NCBI GenBank assembly: GCA_964646755.1 | Contig: CAZYIE010000014.1 | Location: forward strand, 1 to 64,000 | Direction of reading: 5' to 3' | From: MVRV01 sp964646755 | Lineage (GTDB): Bacteria > Desulfobacterota > Syntrophia > Syntrophales > Smithellaceae | DNA length: 64,000 bases | In this document: positions 41,487-50,603 of the stretch, in pieces | How the letters are laid out: every line of letters starts with the position of its first letter | Numbering within the stretch: position 1 is the stretch's first letter | Translations under genes and position numbers: made by a program | The notes under the pieces: generated by a model | What the model saw: only the letters and a program-made list of their open reading frames with translations | The model's database searches: none | Told to the model about the DNA's origin: nothing

Positions 41487-42515
41487 TCACAATCCTGCTA
41501 CTTTTATTATTTGTGTAAGAAATTGATCCACATCTTCAATAGCACCTAGTCTGGAATAAATCACATTATGCGAGCCATCTCTATTGATATTAATCGCAAT
41601 AAAATAGGGTGTCCTCACTTGCCCAAAACGATTATGTATGAAATATTCTTGGTCCGTGAAAAGAGGAAATGGAATATTGTATTTAACTTTGAATATACCC
41701 ACCTCATGATTGTCATTTCCTGCACCGATCCCTATAAGCTTAATTTTACCTTTCAGGGCTGGATTTTGCTCAATACTGGCATACAACTGGTTTATACTGG
41801 GGGCTGCCCGCTGACAGTATGGGCAATACATAGTGAATATTTCAATAACGACCACTCTGGCTTTAATCTGAGATATTTTAAAATATTCACCGGACAAACC
41901 AAGATAAATCCTTTCTTTATCGTTTTTGGGGACGGTGAGATATATATTGGGTAACACTCCGCCTACCAATGGAGGCGTTTTGGCATTTTTCAAATCTTCA
42001 ATGGCTTTGTCATATAGCTTAATTTTATTATTATCTATTTTTGCAGTCGCTAATTCTTGATTCAGTCTTTTTATCTCCTTCAATGCTTCATCTGCTTTTT
42101 GCTTTGTCTCTTCTAGTTCTTTAGCATATGAGCGATCTTTACGAAGTGCATCTATTGCTATCGTTACATCTTTGGGTTTTGCAACAATCTTTGCTTTAAG
42201 AAAATATTTTTCGCCATTCCATTTTTCTTCGATTATCACTGCACTTACCACGCCCGCAGTTAGTATAATAATTTGGTCTTTGGTTAGTTGAAAGTTTTTA
42301 ACTTCAGTATGGCTTTCGAGATACGTGCCTAACTCCTCCAGCAGTAGGCGCTTTACTTGCTCCAACGCCAATAATCTGCATGTAACCTTACTATCATATT
42401 CACTTGCCTGATAGGTATATTCCTTAATGAAGGTTTTTGTTTCAGCAGCTGTGAGACTGGGAATAATAAAAAGAATCAGAAAAGAAATAAGGATAATCCG
42501 TAAAGCAGATTTCAT
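41487..42515 (-). CDS. Exported thioredoxin-fold (TlpA-like) protein with shared N-terminal domain
   Basis: 342 residues. It has a signal peptide (about 1-24) and then a domain about 55% identical by eye to that of the TPR protein at 39334-40521 (ETKTFIKEYTYQASEYDSKV). A coiled coil leads to a C-terminal thioredoxin/TlpA domain (about 185-340) with the redox motif CPYC in FTMYCPYCQRAAP and the cis-Pro region VRTPYFIAI. It is probably a periplasmic thiol-disulfide enzyme. Fusion to the shared domain suggests it is tethered to the same partner as its TPR paralogue. Confidence 0.78.
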   Translation of the reverse strand: MKSALRIILISFLILFIIPSLTAAETKTFIKEYTYQASEYDSKVTCRLLALEQVKRLLLEELGTYLESHTEVKNFQLTKDQIIILTAGVVSAVIIEEKWNGEKYFLKAKIVAKPKDVTIAIDALRKDRSYAKELEETKQKADEALKEIKRLNQELATAKIDNNKIKLYDKAIEDLKNAKTPPLVGGVLPNIYLTVPKNDKERIYLGLSGEYFKISQIKARVVVIEIFTMYCPYCQRAAPSINQLYASIEQNPALKGKIKLIGIGAGNDNHEVGIFKVKYNIPFPLFTDQEYFIHNRFGQVRTPYFIAININRDGSHNVIYSRLGAIEDVDQFLTQIIKVAGL

Positions 42516-42681
42516 GATGCACTCCTTTTAAAAAGTTATTATAATCGCAACGAATAAAATGGCGGTGAATATCTTATTACTTGGTGCATCTGGAAACAAA
42601 TGTCGATACCCCTGATGCATTGATCACCACCTTATAGTCCTTGTGAGATGATTTATTTTGTTATGCCATTTATATATTTAT

Positions 42682-43458
42682 TCACTTAATAATCATTCCT
42701 GAACGATCTGGGATAGCACCCTCTAGACTTTCTCTGTGTGGTGTACTTCCATAAATAATAAGGGCTTTACCGACAAATAATTTTTTTGAGACTGTTCCAA
42801 TAACACGACTATCAAGACTTTGATCTCTGTTGTCACCTAATAAAAAATAACTATCTTCAGGAATAACAAGTGGGCCATAATCATCTTTTTGAGGTACATA
42901 ATTCTGATCAATATAGTATGCACTTTTATCAATTACCTTTACATTATTTATAATTATGACTCTCTCTTTTATTTCGATCTTTTCCCCAGGCAGTGCCATT
43001 ACTCTTTTGATCAATAAAGATTTTGAATCCGAAGGGTTTAAAAAAACCGCCACATCTCCTCTTTGTATTTCTTTATGGTTATAGTATTCATTGTCAACAA
43101 TAATATGGTCACCTATAATTAATTGCGGATCCATGCCCTGCGAAGGTATTCTAAATATTTTGCCGTCAAAAACACCGGGGTTCTTCTTCTTAGCGTCAAT
43201 CCAATATTTAACGGACTTATCACGATCACCAAGGAGAAAATAAGATAGACCTATTTTGTATTGGATATTTGTTTTTTTTTTACGATCGTAGTCATCATTG
43301 CTTAATGCATGATTATAGAAAGATATCGCTTTTTCGAATTGGTTATTATAGAAAAAACCATCTGCAATCTCAAGGTTTCCGGCATGGCATGGTGTGGAGT
43401 TGATTTGACACAATATAGAAAAAGCAAAGAAAATAATTGATCGTTTAAAAAGATTCAT
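42682..43458 (-). CDS. Signal peptidase I-like protein lacking the catalytic Ser
   Basis: 258 residues. It has a signal peptide (about 1-26), a short TPR pair (about 28-95), then a type I signal peptidase fold. Box B reads RIPSQGMDPQLIIGD. The nucleophilic Ser that precedes Met in true LepB (SGSM) is Gly108 here, although a Ser lies two residues earlier. The catalytic Lys is kept (LLIKRVMALPGEKI, Lys151), as is box E (GDNRDQSLDSRVIG). It is either an inactive homologue, or uses the shifted Ser. The usual transmembrane anchors are replaced by the TPR region. Confidence 0.75.
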   Translation of the reverse strand: MNLFKRSIIFFAFSILCQINSTPCHAGNLEIADGFFYNNQFEKAISFYNHALSNDDYDRKKKTNIQYKIGLSYFLLGDRDKSVKYWIDAKKKNPGVFDGKIFRIPSQGMDPQLIIGDHIIVDNEYYNHKEIQRGDVAVFLNPSDSKSLLIKRVMALPGEKIEIKERVIIINNVKVIDKSAYYIDQNYVPQKDDYGPLVIPEDSYFLLGDNRDQSLDSRVIGTVSKKLFVGKALIIYGSTPHRESLEGAIPDRSGMIIK

Positions 43459-43933
43459 TCATTAATCTCCTTTTTAGCATAACAATTAACATACGTAACC
43501 CATTATATACCGGTTTGAAACAACAGCTATCCTTTGAGTGATATATTTTCTACACGAATATTTATTTAAAATAAAGTAGTTATTAGTAGTTATTATTGAA
43601 GTCTTACGTAAAATGTTTGTTATCAGTAAAAGCGTAATGCTTATTATCAATATCGTTGATGTTTGTTCGAATTAAATATTTTCTTCAAAGGTAGCTGTCA
43701 TAAATATTCAACATCTTTTTGCCAAAATAGCCCGCACAGAAATATCGCTACATCCCCAACACCACTCCCACAGAGACTCAGCACACACCATCAGGAAAGA
43801 CACCCCTTCAGCATCTCTCCGTCAGCGCATGCTGCTGTCTGCTGTCTCTGTTTAATTTCCCCAGATAAAAGCTGCCAAGCAACTTTAAACATTTCCCGTT
43901 ATCAAGACTCCTTGGGATTCTTGACATATTATT
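43459..43933. other. Non-coding region of the element
   Basis: 475 bases without a supported gene. The right half of the minus-strand promoter zone is AT-rich. A 14-base match ACCCCTTCAGCATC (near 43802) recurs inverted near 51097, in the other long promoter gap, so a shared regulatory sequence is possible. Nothing else recognised. Confidence 0.35.
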
Positions 43934-44860
43934 TTACTTGACCATCCCCAAAATATTTCCGCCCACCTTCTCCAATCTAAAACTGCTCTCTGCCGGAAGC
44001 TCTTTATACTGTGCCGCCTTGGTATAAACATTGACCACATGAAACATCGTGTAGCCATATTCCAGAGGCAATGCCCAGTCTGTCGCTTCTTGCTCCGCCT
44101 TGTTCAGCATAAACTGACTATTGAATCTATTGATGGTGCTTTCCGGATTATCAACTTTGCTCTTCAGTGATAATTTTATCTGCTCCTTCTGTCTGCCCAG
44201 TTCCTGAGAAATGTTATTTAATGCTGCCGGAAACTCTGCCAGGATTTTAGCAGATACATGTCGGTATGAAGCGGATACTTCCGTCTTGGAAATAATTCCG
44301 TTGGTACAGACCAATCTCAATATGAATGCAGCTATAGATAATGAAGCTAATCCCACTTCCGAATTGCTGACAGATATGCCTGGAGTCATCCTTTCTCCAT
44401 TGACATGAAAGGTCTGTCTGCCGTCAGGAATGCTCAAAGACATAAATTCATCATCCATATTACACTGTGCTCTGGTATCGGCTGCATAATTAAGGGCATC
44501 AAGCTTCTGTAAAACTTCCCAATTATCCGTTGGAATATATCTTGGTGTAAACAATGCCCGAACATCATCCCCGTCAAACCGGAAGAACAGTTCTTCATTC
44601 TTTTCGTATTTAATCCAGTGATTCATATTGAGCGCCTGAATATCTTCCGGACATTTTCTCAGATATTGAATTGGTATCCCTAATCTATTGGCGATAGATT
44701 GCTGGGCAACTGGTCTTAATTTATGCTCGTCACTGCCAATTCTGATGGTGTTAAGGTTTTCAAAGGATATTTCCTTTGTTTGAATATTTTGATCAACGTG
44801 ATTTTTCGACATCAATTCTACTCTTTCCATAACTCTTGCGAGTGTTGTCATTTGAGACAT
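43934..44860 (-). CDS. DUF932 phage/plasmid-type protein
   Basis: 308 residues from ATG 44860 (AAAGGAGGAAAA site; an upstream in-frame ATG lies inside the preceding gene). The sequence matches the DUF932 pattern of phage and plasmid proteins: RPVAQQSIANRLGIPIQYLR near the start, FRFDGDDVRALFTPRYIPTD, then VSNSEVGLASLSIAAFILRL with CTNGII. Members occur near recombination and anti-defence genes; molecular role unknown. The start overlaps the PQ-loop gene stop by 13 bases. Confidence 0.82.
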   Translation of the reverse strand: MSQMTTLARVMERVELMSKNHVDQNIQTKEISFENLNTIRIGSDEHKLRPVAQQSIANRLGIPIQYLRKCPEDIQALNMNHWIKYEKNEELFFRFDGDDVRALFTPRYIPTDNWEVLQKLDALNYAADTRAQCNMDDEFMSLSIPDGRQTFHVNGERMTPGISVSNSEVGLASLSIAAFILRLVCTNGIISKTEVSASYRHVSAKILAEFPAALNNISQELGRQKEQIKLSLKSKVDNPESTINRFNSQFMLNKAEQEATDWALPLEYGYTMFHVVNVYTKAAQYKELPAESSFRLEKVGGNILGMVK

Positions 44861-45171
44861 AGTTTTTCCTCCTTTTTTATAATAGCAATTCTGGCATACA
44901 GGCCGCTGTGACAATACCGTATCCAGAGACATATTAAGATGCCTATGGATAAAATGGACAGGACATTCCCGAAGATGAACACCAGATCCATGATATAGAC
45001 GGAATAAACCGTCAGCATGATTATTCCGGTCATTAAAGTTATGAGATAGGTAATGCTCAGGTCACGGGCGCTTTTAGTCCTGTATGTCCTGATCACCTGG
45101 GGAATAACGCTGCCGCAGATAATCAATGATCCGGTTATTCCCAAAAATTCAAATACAATTTGCATGGACAT
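44848..45171 (-). CDS. PQ-loop (SemiSWEET-like) membrane protein
   Basis: 107 residues with three predicted TM helices and the PQ-loop motif SVIPQVIRTYRTKSARDLSI (about 22-41), the signature of bacterial SemiSWEET transporters that work as dimers. It is strange as cargo of a replication/recombination region and is translationally linked to the DUF932 gene. It may be a transport function or a membrane-perturbing accessory. The AAGGAGG site supports the start. Confidence 0.75.
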   Translation of the reverse strand: MSMQIVFEFLGITGSLIICGSVIPQVIRTYRTKSARDLSITYLITLMTGIIMLTVYSVYIMDLVFIFGNVLSILSIGILICLWIRYCHSGLYARIAIIKKEEKLCLK

Positions 45172-45207
45172 AAAACCTCCTTGGTTAAATTCATAATGGC
45201 ATTTGGT

Positions 45208-45432
45208 TTACTGAATAAGTTTATCGCAGACTTGATGATTGTGATTGCTGAAGATGCAGCCTGAACAGAGAGATTTATCTTTGCATTTAGCGCAGACCTT
45301 TTGGGGATCAATGAGCTTGGTGATATTTTTCATGACAATCTCTATTGTTTTTGTCATCGGTTGATCCAGCGCCCAGGCAATTCTTCTCAGTATCTGCGAT
45401 CCTTCCAGCGACAGTTCCGGTGTATAGGCCAT
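45208..45432 (-). CDS. Small Cys-rich (zinc-ribbon-like) protein
   Basis: 74 residues. The N-terminal helix region (GSQILRRIAWALDQPMTKTI) precedes a Cys cluster CAKCKDKSLCSGC (residues about 47-59), with His and a last Cys in NHNHQVC. It can bind zinc or an iron-sulfur centre. The gene is 8 bases after the upstream gene and in the same operon. Likely a transcription or protein-interaction accessory of the element. No family name. Confidence 0.65.
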   Translation of the reverse strand: MAYTPELSLEGSQILRRIAWALDQPMTKTIEIVMKNITKLIDPQKVCAKCKDKSLCSGCIFSNHNHQVCDKLIQ

Positions 45433-45440
45433 ATATTCAC

Positions 45441-46133
45441 CTAAGCTGCCGATTGATTTGGAATGGTTGCTTTACGGGTCTTTACACGGGATTTCTTCTT
45501 GTTCTTCTGGGCATCGTGATATGCCTGTTCTTCAGCATTGGAATAATCTTTTTTGTCCTTGTCAGATTTATCTTCCGGAACATCTTCAAGTATGAATCCC
45601 CTGTGCGGATTAATAACCATCCTGTCCGGAATATCATCAGGCAGCTTTGTATTTTCCTCATAGAGTTCTCCCGGTCTGCCCAGGTCAAACAGTACAACCA
45701 TTATCGGAAGATTTATTGTTGGATGCAGCATTTCGATTTCCTGAGCGACTAATTGTTTCGTTGTACCCAGTTTGCTCTTCTCGCTTCTCTGTGCTGTAAC
45801 CATGACGATGCCCAGATCAATTTTCTTTTTATCAAAACCGACTTGTAATCGGAGAAGGGCGTCCTGGATATATTCATAGCTGGAAAAGCTGCCGTCCAGA
45901 GCTACACGGTTCTTGAATCCTTTGTAAAAGTATTTTCTTCCGTCCAGAATGTTCAAATCGCCATTTTGCCGCCAATCCATTTCTTTTAATGCCTGACGCA
46001 GTAATTCGCCTTTGTGGCAGGTGCCGTAAAGGCAATCATGCAGATATTCCATTGTCCGTTTAATTTCTTTGTCCATCTTCTTCTCTTTGATAATCTTAGT
46101 CGCATTGCGGAAATTCAATAGTTCATAAGACAT
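45441..46133 (-). CDS. Unknown protein, possible BglII/BstYI-like nuclease fold
   Basis: 230 residues with a strong AAAGGAGAATAA site. The central part RVALDGSFSSYEYIQDALLR, LQVGFDKKKIDLGIVMV, then INLPIMVVLFDLG has the order of strands seen in BglII/BstYI-type endonucleases (core strand, helix, parallel strand, 'PVKVILID'-type strand). But the E-x-Q catalytic pair is not present, so activity is doubtful. A basic Lys-rich tail (KNKKKSRVKTRKA) ends the protein. Alternatively an unrelated element protein. Confidence 0.45.
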   Translation of the reverse strand: MSYELLNFRNATKIIKEKKMDKEIKRTMEYLHDCLYGTCHKGELLRQALKEMDWRQNGDLNILDGRKYFYKGFKNRVALDGSFSSYEYIQDALLRLQVGFDKKKIDLGIVMVTAQRSEKSKLGTTKQLVAQEIEMLHPTINLPIMVVLFDLGRPGELYEENTKLPDDIPDRMVINPHRGFILEDVPEDKSDKDKKDYSNAEEQAYHDAQKNKKKSRVKTRKATIPNQSAA

Positions 46134-46266
46134 AATTATTCTCCTTTGTTGTATTTAATTGTTTTTGGTTTTCTTTCTTAAATGGCAAAGGGAAGGATGT
46201 TATTCCTTCCCTTATAATTGGGGTTGCCCGTTACATGTTTTCACTGCGAAGACGATTTTAAACCGT

Positions 46267-48129
46267 TTAAGCGGCTATTATTGATTGCTGCCCAGCTCCC
46301 ATTATTTCATCAATGAAAAGCGACTTCTTGGCGGCCTGCCCCATGTAGGTATGACTGTAACAGATATAGAGTATTTTCATTGCTCGCGATATGGCCACAA
46401 AGACAATTCTTCTTTCTTCTTCAATGTCGCCTTTCTTTGTCGGGGTGATTCCTTCCACCAGTCCGATGACAAACACTATCGGAAATTCCAATCCTTTTGC
46501 TTTGTGGATTGTCATCAGCGCTATTCCTTCTTTGTCATTGCTCATCTGTTCCGAAAATCCATCCGTGTATTCCAGAAATGCCTGGATGTCGGAGTACCTG
46601 GCAGCTGACAATTGCAACTGATTCAGATTGGCAATCTTCACGTCATCGGGTGTGGGTATGTCTTCATCCGTAATAAATCTGTCATAATCCAGTTGGTTTC
46701 TCAGCAGCTGGATAACTTCAGCTGGCAGTAAATTGGGAGCATAGTCCGCCAGGGGAATAATAAATGAGATGAAATCTCTTACGTTCTTGCGGATATAAGG
46801 GAGATCAACGGGCATGGACTTCAATCCTTCAAAGAGATGGATATTTTGCTTATTGGAAAACTCCGTCAGCTCCTGAATAAACTTTCTGGAAATGTAACGA
46901 TTGGGTACGTTTAATATTGATTTCAACGCCTCATCTCCTTCTTCGGAATCGGGATTAACAATCAGTCTTAAATAATCCAGCAGGTAACGAACTTCGGAAC
47001 GCTGATAGAAGTTCAGGCCATTTTCAATGTAATAAGGTATCTTCATCTGGGCGAAGACCTCTTCCGTAAAACGACTTTGAAAATTGGCTCTGTATAAAAC
47101 AGCAATGTCTTTATACTGATATCCCTTTTGATCAACTAAATCCCGTATTTCATTAACCATGCTCAGAGCTTCTCCTTCTTCCGAGGACGATTCCAATAAG
47201 ATAACTTCCTCTCCAGCGGCATTATCCGTTTTCAATGTTTTTTCTATTTTCCTGACGTTATTGCGGATGAGATTTTGGCAAGCTGACAATATTTGCGGAG
47301 TGGATCTGTAATTAACATTCAATATGAAAATTTTCGCTTTGCTGAAGGTGCTCTGAAAATTAAGAATATTGTTAACTGAAGCTCCCGTAAAACTGTAGAT
47401 GCTTTGCCAATCATCGCCAAAAACGAGATATGATCTGTCATTACTGTTTTCCTGATCAACAATAAGTTTGATAATTTCAGACTGAATTGGATTAAAATCC
47501 TGATATTCATCAATTAGCACATGATGATAACGCTCCGTATATTTATTACGGATGACATTATTGCTGCTTAACATAAAATACGTTTCCAGCAAGAGATCAT
47601 CAAAGTCCAGCAGACATTTTTTAGCTTTTGCAGTTTCATAAACTTCATAGATGTCAGCTATCTTTAACATGCGCTTGTCCGATTCATAAAGGATCCGGAA
47701 TTCTTCCACGCTGATAAGGTTATTTTTAGCTAAGCTTATTTCACTTAACAAAGCTCCGGACGATATGTCCAGACGCTTCCGTTTCAGGAGCTCCCTGACA
47801 AAGTACAACTGCTCTTTGCCGGAAAGAATTTCAAAGATTTTGCCTTCCGATCTTAACAGATAGTGACACCAGCTGTGAATTGTAGCGATAGTTACTTTTT
47901 TCGCCTGTTCACCCAATACAGGAACCAGTCTCTGACGCATTTGCTCTGCTGCATTGCGGTTAAAAGTAAGTCCAATGATGGATTCAGGCGGCACGTTGTG
48001 ACGGGTAACGAGAAACCCTATCCTCTCCATCATAGTTAATGTCTTGCCGCTTCCTGGAACCGCTATGACAGCCGCTATTCCGCTTATAAAACTTGCCGCT
48101 TTTCTTTGTTCTCGGTTTAGACCTTTCAA
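46267..48129 (-). CDS. UvrD/PcrA-type superfamily 1 helicase
   Basis: 620 residues from a TTG start at 48129 (AGGAGGTGG site 9 bases upstream). Helicase motifs in order: Q motif LNREQRKA, Walker A AVPGSGKT (22-29), Ia TFNRNAAEQM, II VLIDEYQDFNP, III FGDDWQSIYSFTGA, IV LNVNYRST, V TIHKAKGLEFPIVFVIG, VI RRIVFVAISRA. It is a 3'-5' DNA translocase. Next to a RecB-like nuclease and SSB it looks like an AddAB/RecB-style end-processing pair, or a helicase for the element's replication. Its start overlaps the upstream gene by 146 bases. Confidence 0.9.
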   Translation of the reverse strand: MKGLNREQRKAASFISGIAAVIAVPGSGKTLTMMERIGFLVTRHNVPPESIIGLTFNRNAAEQMRQRLVPVLGEQAKKVTIATIHSWCHYLLRSEGKIFEILSGKEQLYFVRELLKRKRLDISSGALLSEISLAKNNLISVEEFRILYESDKRMLKIADIYEVYETAKAKKCLLDFDDLLLETYFMLSSNNVIRNKYTERYHHVLIDEYQDFNPIQSEIIKLIVDQENSNDRSYLVFGDDWQSIYSFTGASVNNILNFQSTFSKAKIFILNVNYRSTPQILSACQNLIRNNVRKIEKTLKTDNAAGEEVILLESSSEEGEALSMVNEIRDLVDQKGYQYKDIAVLYRANFQSRFTEEVFAQMKIPYYIENGLNFYQRSEVRYLLDYLRLIVNPDSEEGDEALKSILNVPNRYISRKFIQELTEFSNKQNIHLFEGLKSMPVDLPYIRKNVRDFISFIIPLADYAPNLLPAEVIQLLRNQLDYDRFITDEDIPTPDDVKIANLNQLQLSAARYSDIQAFLEYTDGFSEQMSNDKEGIALMTIHKAKGLEFPIVFVIGLVEGITPTKKGDIEEERRIVFVAISRAMKILYICYSHTYMGQAAKKSLFIDEIMGAGQQSIIAA

Positions 48130-48409
48130 TTATTGCCACCTCCTCTCCTTCTTCCAGTGTTTGAATTGCCATTGCCATTCTGAATAATGCTGCAATATAT
48201 TGATCCACTTTCGGATGGGTCTTGTCGATCAGGATCATGTTTTTCAATGCTTTTTCCTTCTCCTTGCTATAGTCCTTCAGAAACCGGATTACTTTATTCA
48301 TGCTGTGGCGGTTAAGCAAATTCTCAAGATTAATGATCTGACTCTTGCTGCCATCTATCTTCTCCATCGTCAAATAATACTGAGCTTCCATTATGCTTTC
48401 CTTTATCAT
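47984..48409 (-). CDS. Small protein overlapping helicase start
   Basis: 141 residues. The first 95 are helical (IINLENLLNRHSMNKVIRFL, YSKEKEKALKNMILIDKTHP). The last 46 run in another frame over the helicase start and are basic and low-complexity. The start overlaps the nuclease stop (ATGA), so translation is coupled. The long 146-base overlap with the helicase is unusual and may mean a frameshift shortened or lengthened one of the two. No family recognised. Confidence 0.5.
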   Translation of the reverse strand: MIKESIMEAQYYLTMEKIDGSKSQIINLENLLNRHSMNKVIRFLKDYSKEKEKALKNMILIDKTHPKVDQYIAALFRMAMAIQTLEEGEEVAIIERSKPRTKKSGKFYKRNSGCHSGSRKRQDINYDGEDRVSRYPSQRAA

Positions 48410-49218
48410 GCCGCCTCCAGAAACCAGTCATCGCAGTTTTTCTTGAACGAGCAGTTTTTGCATTTGTAATTGGAAGGTGAATCGTTAGGGATGAATATCC
48501 CTCTGGATATGCCTTTGGCAACTTCCACTATTTTTTTCTTTGCCCGTATTTCATCAATAATGCTGCGGGTGGTGTAGTAAGATTCAAACTTGGGCTGTTT
48601 GGTTTTAATCAGGCAATCGAAGCGCAGCAGAATATCAGCGTCTTCATATCCGGTTGCCCTGGCAGCCATTTGATAGAGTGTTAATTGAAAATTCCTGTCC
48701 ACTTCATCATTGGAATATGCCCGAGCAGATGTTTTAAAATCAGTGATGATGATAGTTCCGGCATTATCCTGTTCAATCAAGTCAACTGCACCAATGATCG
48801 GTATCAGACAACCATCAATGGTAAAGCTGAAAGGTTGTTCTATAGCTATTACCTCAAAATCCTTCCAGGATGCCTTGTTGTAATATGCGGTCAGCAGTTC
48901 CTGACCCTGTAAAAGCAATAGCTCCGCATCATTGCCTTCAGCATATTTAATGTCATCCCGGTCTTTGGTCAGTTTCCTCCAGTGAGCTTCAAAGTTTTTA
49001 TGCAGCTCTTTTACCGTTAAGCAGTTGCCTCTCATTTTACCCGTATGAAAATCAGCCAATGCCAGATGAATGGCGCTGCCGAATTCCAGGGCGTCCGGTT
49101 TAAACTCAGCTTGAATTTTATCTATCCTGCCGAATTTATAGAGCAGGCCACAGTCGATGTAATCATTGATGGAACTTGCCGATAAATGATCCGCGTTTCT
49201 TAATTCCTTTAAATCCAT
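48406..49218 (-). CDS. RecB/Cas4-like PD-(D/E)XK nuclease with Fe-S Cys
   Basis: 270 residues of the PDDEXK_1 (RecB C-terminal, Cas4/AddB-like) family. It has SASSINDYIDCGLLYKFGRI at the start with the first Cys, FGSAIHLALADF (His motif), IIGAVDLIEQD and IIITDFKTS (catalytic D...D-x-K), QLTLYQMAA (QxxxY motif), and a C-terminal Cys trio YKCKNCSFKKNC. The four Cys imply a 4Fe-4S cluster as in AddB/Cas4. It is probably a 5'-3' or bidirectional ssDNA exonuclease working with the UvrD-like helicase two genes down. Confidence 0.88.
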   Translation of the reverse strand: MDLKELRNADHLSASSINDYIDCGLLYKFGRIDKIQAEFKPDALEFGSAIHLALADFHTGKMRGNCLTVKELHKNFEAHWRKLTKDRDDIKYAEGNDAELLLLQGQELLTAYYNKASWKDFEVIAIEQPFSFTIDGCLIPIIGAVDLIEQDNAGTIIITDFKTSARAYSNDEVDRNFQLTLYQMAARATGYEDADILLRFDCLIKTKQPKFESYYTTRSIIDEIRAKKKIVEVAKGISRGIFIPNDSPSNYKCKNCSFKKNCDDWFLEAA

Positions 49219-49379
49219 ATTTCACCTCGCTTCTGAAATAGCGCCATACTCATGCGTTTATTATAAAACAGGAACAGGACAACAGGTATAATAGATAAAA
49301 GAGGATAAATTGATGTTATCCTGTCCCTGGTTGCAGAGATGGCGCTATTGCTTTAATTGTGATTGATTAATGGTTAGTG

Positions 49380-50495
49380 CTAGGAAGCGGCCTGCAGGTA
49401 ACGGATAAATTCTCCGGCATTGTTGGAAGTCAATTGCTCCACCGGAACTCCGTATTTATCCATAGCTCTTGTCGCAATATCTTCCAGCGATATTCCTCTC
49501 CTGCGGGAAAGATTAAACAAAGCTGATTTCTGCGCTTCACTCATCAGGGGTATTTTCTCGGTTTTAGCTGCTCCGTTGCCGTTGCCCGGTTTAGCTGCCT
49601 TTGTTTTCTTTTCCTTGGCAGAAACTATTTCCGCTGAAGCGGCATTAATAGTATTTATTGAATTAACAGGGGCAACAGCATCAACGGCATTTGAGGAATC
49701 AGCAGGAGTATCAACTGGTGCCGACTGTTTTTCTGTCACAGGTTCTTTTGTATTGACAGCAGGTAATTGATCTTCCGTTTTCTTTACCAATGCCAACGCT
49801 TTATTGGCGGCAGGTTTGACAAATGCTTTTACATTGTCATTTCTCTGTTGGGCAGTGGGTTTGTTGCCGATGACTTCACTCAGATCACCTAGCTCTTCCA
49901 ATGCGGTCATTCCGATATTGTCCATATCACGAAATGCCCGAGCTTTTGCCCGCGTTGAGGAGAGGCGAATAAGGTGTTTGGCCACTTTGGAATTGCAATT
50001 TTGCGGGTTGGCATCGCCCAGATCTGAAAATTTCCTGCCATCAGCTGTTTCCACGGTGGCTTTACAGATAGCTGTCTGTTTGTTTTCATCATTGGGAAAC
50101 TGAATTAATTCGACATTCACGCTAATCAAATTTTTCTGATGCGCACAATCCAAAAGTCCCGCATATAAAACGAAATCTTTATCATCAATCTGTTTGATAA
50201 AACTTTCATCCAGCTTCGGTCGCCATCTTTCCAGATAATGAATATTCTCTGCATCGCCTTCGGTAATTGAGTTCATCACTGCCATGATGTGTTTACATTT
50301 AAATGTGGAATCGTTTTTGAATCCTCGGGAAAAATCGCCACAATTACAAAAGTAATCGGTTGTGCTGGTAAAACATACCTTGTAACATATTTTTCCTTCT
50401 TCGGATTCGACATAATACCAGGGGGTATCCTGTAGATGAAATGCTTTTAAGTTTTGAGATTTTTCACTTCTCTTTAGAGCTTCCTGACTTGTCAT
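49380..50495 (-). CDS. SWIM zinc-finger protein, Rad52-like recombinase candidate
   Basis: 371 residues. Residues about 40-75 hold a SWIM finger (YFCNCGDFSRG then STFKCKHIM, pattern CxC...CxH). The middle part (AICKATVETADGRKFSDLGD, LIRLSSTRAKARAFRD, NIGMTALEELG) matches a mobile-element protein class often found beside SSB and suspected to be single-strand annealing or recombination factors. A Pro/Ala-rich linker leads to a helical C-terminus (SRRRGISLEDIATRAMDKYG). It sits one gene after ssb, so it likely acts on ssDNA. AAAGGAGGAAAAA site at the start. Confidence 0.7.
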   Translation of the reverse strand: MTSQEALKRSEKSQNLKAFHLQDTPWYYVESEEGKICYKVCFTSTTDYFCNCGDFSRGFKNDSTFKCKHIMAVMNSITEGDAENIHYLERWRPKLDESFIKQIDDKDFVLYAGLLDCAHQKNLISVNVELIQFPNDENKQTAICKATVETADGRKFSDLGDANPQNCNSKVAKHLIRLSSTRAKARAFRDMDNIGMTALEELGDLSEVIGNKPTAQQRNDNVKAFVKPAANKALALVKKTEDQLPAVNTKEPVTEKQSAPVDTPADSSNAVDAVAPVNSINTINAASAEIVSAKEKKTKAAKPGNGNGAAKTEKIPLMSEAQKSALFNLSRRRGISLEDIATRAMDKYGVPVEQLTSNNAGEFIRYLQAAS

Positions 50496-50603
50496 TGCTT
50501 TTTCCTCCTTTATAATGATTTCTTGAAACTAAGATGTTGGAAATAAGTTCCACAATCTTTATGATTATAGCGATTGTCTTAGCTTGCATTTTCACCTCCT
50601 TAT

